Assembly: GCF_017353175.1 (NCBI RefSeq)
Contig: NZ_JAFMYW010000003.1
Location: 186,001-250,000 of the forward strand
Source: Fibrella forsythiae
GTDB lineage: Bacteria > Bacteroidota > Bacteroidia > Cytophagales > Spirosomataceae
Reading direction: 5' to 3'
Length of the DNA: 64,000 nt
Under the pieces are notes generated by a model, which ran no database searches, had not been told where the DNA came from, and saw only the letters and a list, made by a program, of their open reading frames with translations. Both the position numbers and the translations under genes were made by a program. Below are positions 59,838-64,000 of this stretch, piece after piece. The first letter of the stretch is position 1; each line of letters opens with the position of its first letter.

Positions 59838-60839
59838 CTACTGCCCTTCGGTCTCACCCACTATATCCTTGATGTCTATTTCGGTAGCGCAGCGGAAATG
59901 GCCCAGTGGGCAGGCTTTGCGGCCGTGCAGGTTGCAGGGTCGGCACTCGATCAACTCGCGGATTTCGGCCACGCGCGACTTATCGGCCAGCGGACCAAAG
60001 CCAAACCCCGGAACCGTTGAGCAAAAAACGGCTGTAGTAGGAGCATTCATGGCCGAGCAAAGGTGCATCGGGGCCGAGTCGTTGACGTAGTTCATCTGCG
60101 CTCCCTGCATCAAGGCCGCCGATTGCAGCAGCGATAGTTTCCCGGCCAGATTCACCACCCGATTCGAGTCCGTCTCAATCCGGATGTGTTCGCAGGCGCC
60201 CGTATCGCCCGGTGCACCGAGCAGATAGACCGTCCAGTGGGCGGGCAACTGCTGAATAACCTTTACCCAACCCTTCGCAGGAAACTGTTTGGTAAACCAG
60301 ACCGACGTTGGCGCTATGCAAACATAAGGGCCGCTTTGCCAGGGCGATACCGCTGAATAATCAGCTGGCGAGGGGTATAATTTGGGTCGATTCTGGCTAA
60401 AACCAGCGATGCCCAGAGGCCCCAAAAGGTTGTTGTTTCGCTCTACTTCATGCCTGTGCTGCCCAATCTGGTGCGGAATACGGTAGGTAAACCACGATGA
60501 GAACGGGTTTTTATCGAAGCCAATGGTACGCTCGGCCCCTGAAAATATGGTTAAGAGGCCAGTCGCTCCAAACCGCTGAAGATTAATGACGGCCCGGTAT
60601 GGGGTTGCTCTGATCTGACCCAGCAACTGCCATAAACTCCGATATTTACCCTGTTTCTTTTCCCAGATAAGTACCTGATTGATAAAGGGATGGTTCGTGA
60701 ACAACGTTTCGTTTCCCTGGCGAACGAGGAGGTCGATCTCTGCAGTTGGCCAGGCTCGATGAATATCTTCAAGCAGGGCTGTCGCCAGAATGACGTCACC
60801 AATAAAAGCAGTCTGAATGATTAGGAACCGGGCTGGCAT
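59838..60839 (-). CDS. Glycosyltransferase family 9 (heptosyltransferase-like)
   Basis: 333-aa GT-B enzyme of the ADP-heptose:LPS heptosyltransferase type. Family text: FLIIQTAFIGDVILATALLED at the start (quoted as IQTAFIGDVILATALL), LVRQGNETLF, TIGFDKNPF, CIAPTSVWFTKQFPAKGW for the nucleotide-binding region and NYVNDSAPMHLCSAMNAPT near the end. Four Cys in the C-terminal part (CRPCNLHGRKACPLGHFRC) are also typical. Adds a sugar to LPS core or another surface glycan. Divergent from the M16 gene, with 53 bases in between. Confidence 0.92.
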   Translation of the reverse strand: MPARFLIIQTAFIGDVILATALLEDIHRAWPTAEIDLLVRQGNETLFTNHPFINQVLIWEKKQGKYRSLWQLLGQIRATPYRAVINLQRFGATGLLTIFSGAERTIGFDKNPFSSWFTYRIPHQIGQHRHEVERNNNLLGPLGIAGFSQNRPKLYPSPADYSAVSPWQSGPYVCIAPTSVWFTKQFPAKGWVKVIQQLPAHWTVYLLGAPGDTGACEHIRIETDSNRVVNLAGKLSLLQSAALMQGAQMNYVNDSAPMHLCSAMNAPTTAVFCSTVPGFGFGPLADKSRVAEIRELIECRPCNLHGRKACPLGHFRCATEIDIKDIVGETEGQ

Positions 60840-60892
60840 GGATGGGGTTAATTAACGGCACAAAGTTGTGTTTTTTTCGCTGAATTTGCCTT

Positions 60893-62128
60893 TTGGAAGA
60901 CTATCGCCTGCATACCCTGCCCAACGGCATTCGCATTGCCCACAAGCAGGTTCCTCATACACAGATTGCCCATGTTGGCCTGATGCTCGACATCGGGAGC
61001 CGCGACGAACTGCCACATCAGCAGGGCCTCGCTCACTTCTGGGAACATATGGCTTTTAAAGGTACCACTCGCCGACAAGCCCATCATATCATCAACCGTC
61101 TAGAAAACGTTGGCGGTGAACTCAACGCATATACCACAAAAGAAAAGGTTTGCTTTCATGCTTCGGTATTGGGGGTTCATGCCGAAAAGGCCATTGAACT
61201 CTTAGCCGATATTGCCTTCCACTCGACCTTTCCCGAAAAGCAGATCGAGCGGGAGCGGGGCGTCATCCTGGAAGAAATGTCGATGTATTATGACTCGCCG
61301 GAAGATGCCATTCAGGATGACTTCGATCAACTAGTGTTTCCAAATCACTCGCTTGGCTATAATATTTTAGGAACGGCTGATACGGTACGCTCATTTACGA
61401 AAGAATCGCTGGAAACGTTTATTCACGAGAATATGGATACCAGCCGGATCGTGTTTTCATCGGTCAGTAACAGGCCGTTTGAGAAAGTAGTGAAGATGGC
61501 CGAAAAATACCTGCGCGACGTACCTGAGAAACATACGGAACGGAAACGGCAGGCACCTGTTCACTACCTGCCTACGCACGAGCGCATGCCCCGACCCATT
61601 ACGCAAGCGCAGGTAGCTATTGGCCGACCCGCCTACAGCCTGAACGACCCGAAGCGGTTACCGTTCTTTATGCTCGTGAACCTGTTGGGTGGCCCCGGTA
61701 TGAACTCGCGGCTGAACATGAACCTCCGCGAGCGCTACGGTCTGGTGTATTCGATTGACGCCGGTTACACGCCGTATCTGGATACGGGCTACCTCGGCAT
61801 TTATTTCGGCACCGACCCCAAACAGATTGACCGGAGCCTGGCGCTGACCTACCGCGAGTTTAAAAACCTGCGCGAAAACGTGCTGACAACGACCCAATTG
61901 CACAACACGAAAGAGCAACTGATGGGACAGTTGGCCATGTCGGAAGAAGGTAACAATAGCTTTATGCTGATGATGGCCAAAAGCCTGCTCGATATTGACC
62001 GCGTGGAACCGCTAACCGATATTTTTAAGGATATTCAGGCTATTACTGCCCATCAGCTTCAGGATGTAGCCGTTGAAATGCTCAACGAGCAACACTTCAG
62101 CACCTTGTTTTTTACACCGGAAAAATAA
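60893..62128 (+). CDS. M16 family zinc peptidase, TTG start
   Basis: 411-aa insulinase/PqqL-type peptidase. The zinc site is the inverted motif HFWEH (H48, E51, H52), with the third ligand in ERGVILEEMSMYYD some 76 residues later. The C-terminal half is the inactive M16 domain (YSLNDPKRLPFFMLVNLLGG). No ATG fits: an in-frame TGA sits at 60881 and the family text (YRLHTLPNGIRIAH) begins right after TTG at 60893, so TTG is the start. No signal peptide. Degrades peptides, possibly as an oligomer. Confidence 0.9.
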   Translation: MEDYRLHTLPNGIRIAHKQVPHTQIAHVGLMLDIGSRDELPHQQGLAHFWEHMAFKGTTRRQAHHIINRLENVGGELNAYTTKEKVCFHASVLGVHAEKAIELLADIAFHSTFPEKQIERERGVILEEMSMYYDSPEDAIQDDFDQLVFPNHSLGYNILGTADTVRSFTKESLETFIHENMDTSRIVFSSVSNRPFEKVVKMAEKYLRDVPEKHTERKRQAPVHYLPTHERMPRPITQAQVAIGRPAYSLNDPKRLPFFMLVNLLGGPGMNSRLNMNLRERYGLVYSIDAGYTPYLDTGYLGIYFGTDPKQIDRSLALTYREFKNLRENVLTTTQLHNTKEQLMGQLAMSEEGNNSFMLMMAKSLLDIDRVEPLTDIFKDIQAITAHQLQDVAVEMLNEQHFSTLFFTPEK

Positions 62129-62133
62129 AAAAA

Positions 62134-62226
62134 AGTTTACAGTTTTCTGTTTACTGTCTTTTGTTGCGTTGCTCTTTAGCAGGTGCTCGATGTAGCAGCG
62201 CAACAGAAGACAGTAAACTGTAAACT
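62134..62226. repeat. Inverted repeat, family 1 copy B
   Basis: Left arm 62134-62173, right arm 62194-62226; pairing is good except for a seven-base bulge in the left arm. The right arm holds AGCAGCGCAACAGAAGAC, the complement of the core also found at 12230. It starts six bases after the M16 stop and ends nine bases before the MazG start, so it can end the former and affect the latter. Confidence 0.75.
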
Positions 62227-62234
62227 CCTTTGTT

Positions 62235-62561
62235 ATGACGCTTCGCAACGCACAGGATACTGTTGATGACTGGATCAAAACGGTTGGCGTTCGCTACTTC
62301 GGCGAACTGACAAACATGGCTATGCTAACCGAAGAGGTTGGCGAACTAGCCCGGATTATTGCCCGTCGATACGGTGAACAGTCAGAGAAAGAATCGGATA
62401 AAAACCGCGACCTTGGCGACGAAATGGCCGACGTACTGTGGGTGCTGATCTGCCTGGCCAATCAAACCGGTATTGACCTGACCGAAGCGTTCGCCAAGAA
62501 CCTGGAAAAGAAAAATACCCGCGATGCCACCCGGCACCTCAATAACGAGAAGCTGCGGTAA
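62235..62561 (+). CDS. MazG-like nucleotide pyrophosphohydrolase
   Basis: 108-aa all-alpha NTP-PPase of the MazG type. Mg-binding motif EEVGELAR (E-E-x-x-E) and the second acidic pair in DLGDEMADVLWVLICLAN. One-domain form that acts as a dimer or tetramer and splits non-standard or excess NTPs to NMP and pyrophosphate. Start ATG lies nine bases after the family 1 inverted repeat. Confidence 0.92.
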   Translation: MTLRNAQDTVDDWIKTVGVRYFGELTNMAMLTEEVGELARIIARRYGEQSEKESDKNRDLGDEMADVLWVLICLANQTGIDLTEAFAKNLEKKNTRDATRHLNNEKLR

Positions 62562-62718
62562 GATCAGACTCAAAACGTGGTTAGATACGGCTCTCGTCAG
62601 ATCCGATGAGTGTCGATTTGGGGGGATACCGAGTAAATTCGTTAGCCGGGGATGTTCCCTGAGCGAAACCAATCTGATGGTCATTTAAACGGGTCGCATT
62701 CGATCTGGCCTATTCCCT

Positions 62719-63237
62719 ATGAACTCAACAATCGATCAGGACCTGGCGCTGCTGGCGTTTCAGGAAGAACAACTTCAGTTCGATACCTTCACCGCCGATA
62801 CCGCCTGGCAACTGGGTACGTTGCTCAGAGAAGCCGTAGAAGCGCGGGGCAAAGCCGTGGCGATTGATATACAGTTGTTCGGCCATCCGCTGTTTTTCTA
62901 CGCCATGCCCGGCACTACGCCCGACAATATCGACTGGATTCGGCGGAAACGGAATGTAGTCAAACGCTTCCACCAGAGCTCTTACGCCATCCGGCTGATT
63001 TTAAAGAAAAAACAAACCACCCTGACCGATCAGGCGGGCCTTCCCCTGCGCGACCATGCGGCGGCGGGTGGTGGTTTCCCCATCCGGCTGCGCGGTTCGG
63101 CCTGCATTGGTGCCATCACCATTTCAGGCGTACCTATGCGCGAAGATCATGGTATCATTGTGGAGGTGTTGGCTAACTGGCTTGGTCAACCACTCAACGA
63201 CCTGATGCTACCACCTGCCGACGATATGGACGATTAA
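62719..63237 (+). CDS. UPF0303 / HbpS-like (GlcG-fold) protein
   Basis: 172-aa protein of the UPF0303 family, GlcG/HbpS fold (PF03928), whose members may bind haem or small ligands; function not settled. Family text: AVAIDIQLFGHPLFFYAMPGT, NIDWIRRKRNVVKRF (quoted as DWIRRKRNVVKRF) and HAAAGGGFPIRLRGSACIGAITISG (quoted as GGGFPIRL and GAITISG). Length is normal. Cytoplasmic. Converges with the pirin gene; no terminator is obvious in the 60 bases between. Confidence 0.88.
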   Translation: MNSTIDQDLALLAFQEEQLQFDTFTADTAWQLGTLLREAVEARGKAVAIDIQLFGHPLFFYAMPGTTPDNIDWIRRKRNVVKRFHQSSYAIRLILKKKQTTLTDQAGLPLRDHAAAGGGFPIRLRGSACIGAITISGVPMREDHGIIVEVLANWLGQPLNDLMLPPADDMDD

Positions 63238-63297
63238 GTGGTCATGTACGCTCGCATTCTGATGACAGCACAGCGTAATGGCTAGTTATTGATCCGC

Positions 63298-64000
63298 TCA
63301 TGACAACGCCTGAGGCGCTGGGTTCGAACTGGCCGGGCGCGAATTGTCGTCGGGAGGAAGGGGAACGAACTCGGCGTTGTCGTTGGGCGGCAGCGGAATA
63401 CGACCCGCCTGCCAGTCGGCTTTGGCCTGCTCGATGCGTTCGCGGCTCGACGACACGAAGTTCCACCAGATGAAGCGTTCGCCCAGCGGTTCGCCGCCCA
63501 GCAACATAAGCGTGCTGGGTTCGCTGGCAATAATCACCGGGTCAACCCCCTTGCTGAACACCAGCAACTGCCCCACGCCATACGTATGCCCATTTACCTC
63601 AACGCTGCCTTTGGCAATGTAAGCACCCCGCTCCGGGAAACCTGTTGGCGGACCAAATCGGGCACCTGCTTCCAGCACTACGTGGGCATAAAACAGCGGC
63701 GAATGGGTTGTTACGCCGTTTGTCAGACCGTAGGCATCCCCGGCAATCAGCCTCATCCAGATGCCCGTGTCAGTAACTATCGGTAGCGCATCGGGCTGAT
63801 AGTTGGTAAACGTCGGTGCGTTTTCTTCGGCCGATTCAGGCAGGGCAACCCAGGTTTGCACCATCTCGAAGGCGTTGGCTGCCAGCAGGGCCGGGTCTTC
63901 GAACCGTTCGGAATGGGCAATGCCGCGCCCCGCTGTCATCCAGTTCACCTCGCCGGGCCGAATGATCTGTTGCACACCAAGGCTGTCGCGGTGGGTCACC
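63298..64000 (-). CDS. Pirin family protein, 5' end outside the window
   Basis: Bicupin protein of the pirin family, 234 visible residues. HRDSLGVQQIIRPGEVNWMTAGRGIAHSERF (metal-site region of cupin 1; quoted as HRDSLG, GEVNWMTAGRGIAHSERF) sits at the visible N-terminus, so about 60-70 N-terminal residues, including the first metal-binding His pair, lie beyond position 64000. The C-terminal cupin has LMLLGGEPLGERFIWWNFVSS, typical of pirins. Possible quercetinase or redox-linked regulator. The last 30 residues are Pro/Asp/Asn-rich. Confidence 0.88.
   Translation of the reverse strand, partial: VTHRDSLGVQQIIRPGEVNWMTAGRGIAHSERFEDPALLAANAFEMVQTWVALPESAEENAPTFTNYQPDALPIVTDTGIWMRLIAGDAYGLTNGVTTHSPLFYAHVVLEAGARFGPPTGFPERGAYIAKGSVEVNGHTYGVGQLLVFSKGVDPVIIASEPSTLMLLGGEPLGERFIWWNFVSSSRERIEQAKADWQAGRIPLPPNDNAEFVPLPPDDNSRPASSNPAPQALS

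Noticed and set aside
1-64000. tRNA, rRNA, riboswitch or origin of replication
   Set aside because: No cloverleaf, conserved rRNA text, known riboswitch fold or DnaA-box cluster could be recognised by eye.

Overview
The window looks like a chromosomal piece of a Bacteroidota member of the order Cytophagales, close to Spirosoma or Runella. The evidence is a SusC/SusD pair, a type IX secretion C-terminal domain, bacillithiol synthesis (BshA), a CRTAC/UnbV lipoprotein, TAnnTTTG-type promoter elements and weak Shine-Dalgarno sites. No rRNA, tRNA, IS element, phage or CRISPR array was seen. The first 45 bases hold only the upstream end of the first gene.

Layout. 1-3.2 kb: housekeeping-type unknowns (hypothetical, DUF72, DUF3500). 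3.3-8.2 kb: an AT-rich island that reads as a RiPP (ribosomally made, modified peptide) locus. It holds a nucleotidyltransferase, a 2OG-Fe(II) oxygenase, an HPr-kinase-like protein, a lasso-type B2 leader peptidase, a PqqD/B1 leader-binding protein, a sterol-desaturase-like hydroxylase and a previously unlisted 44-residue precursor peptide gene at 8072-8206. No asparagine-synthetase-like lasso cyclase and no transporter lie in the window. This is the best candidate for an undescribed system. 8.6-18.6 kb: oligopeptidase B, a YegD-like Hsp70, PurQ, a two-gene 5'-nucleotidase, a response regulator, a RsbRD-type histidine kinase and a SorAB-like sulfite dehydrogenase. 18.7-26.7 kb: a giant T9SS-exported repeat protein, a DUF937-OmpA protein and two hydrolases. 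27-29.7 kb: a BlaR1/BlaI-type pair with two operator dyads. 29.9-32.1 kb: an unknown three-gene operon. 32.4-36 kb: a CRTAC-like lipoprotein carrying in-frame purine-rich insertions. 36-38 kb: an RNA-repair pair (HD-Pnk kinase/phosphoesterase and RNA ligase). 38-51.8 kb: Uma2 protein, small lipoprotein, deacetylase-like protein, SusC/SusD, a K+ channel, a GntP permease with two sister mini membrane proteins, an orphan McrC and a PQQ-type sugar dehydrogenase. 52-56.3 kb: an unknown secreted protein, an ApbE-DUF2271/PepSY flavin-transfer pair and a META lipoprotein. 56.5-64 kb: BshA, NDH-2, fatty acid 2-hydroxylase-like protein, glycosyltransferase 9, M16 peptidase, MazG, UPF0303 and a pirin cut by the window end.

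Across genes there are two further signals. The heptamer GGTACGT/ACGTACC occurs roughly 70 times by eye, about nine times the random expectation. Several intergenic gaps hold long, partly related inverted repeats that probably act as terminators or are dispersed palindromic elements.
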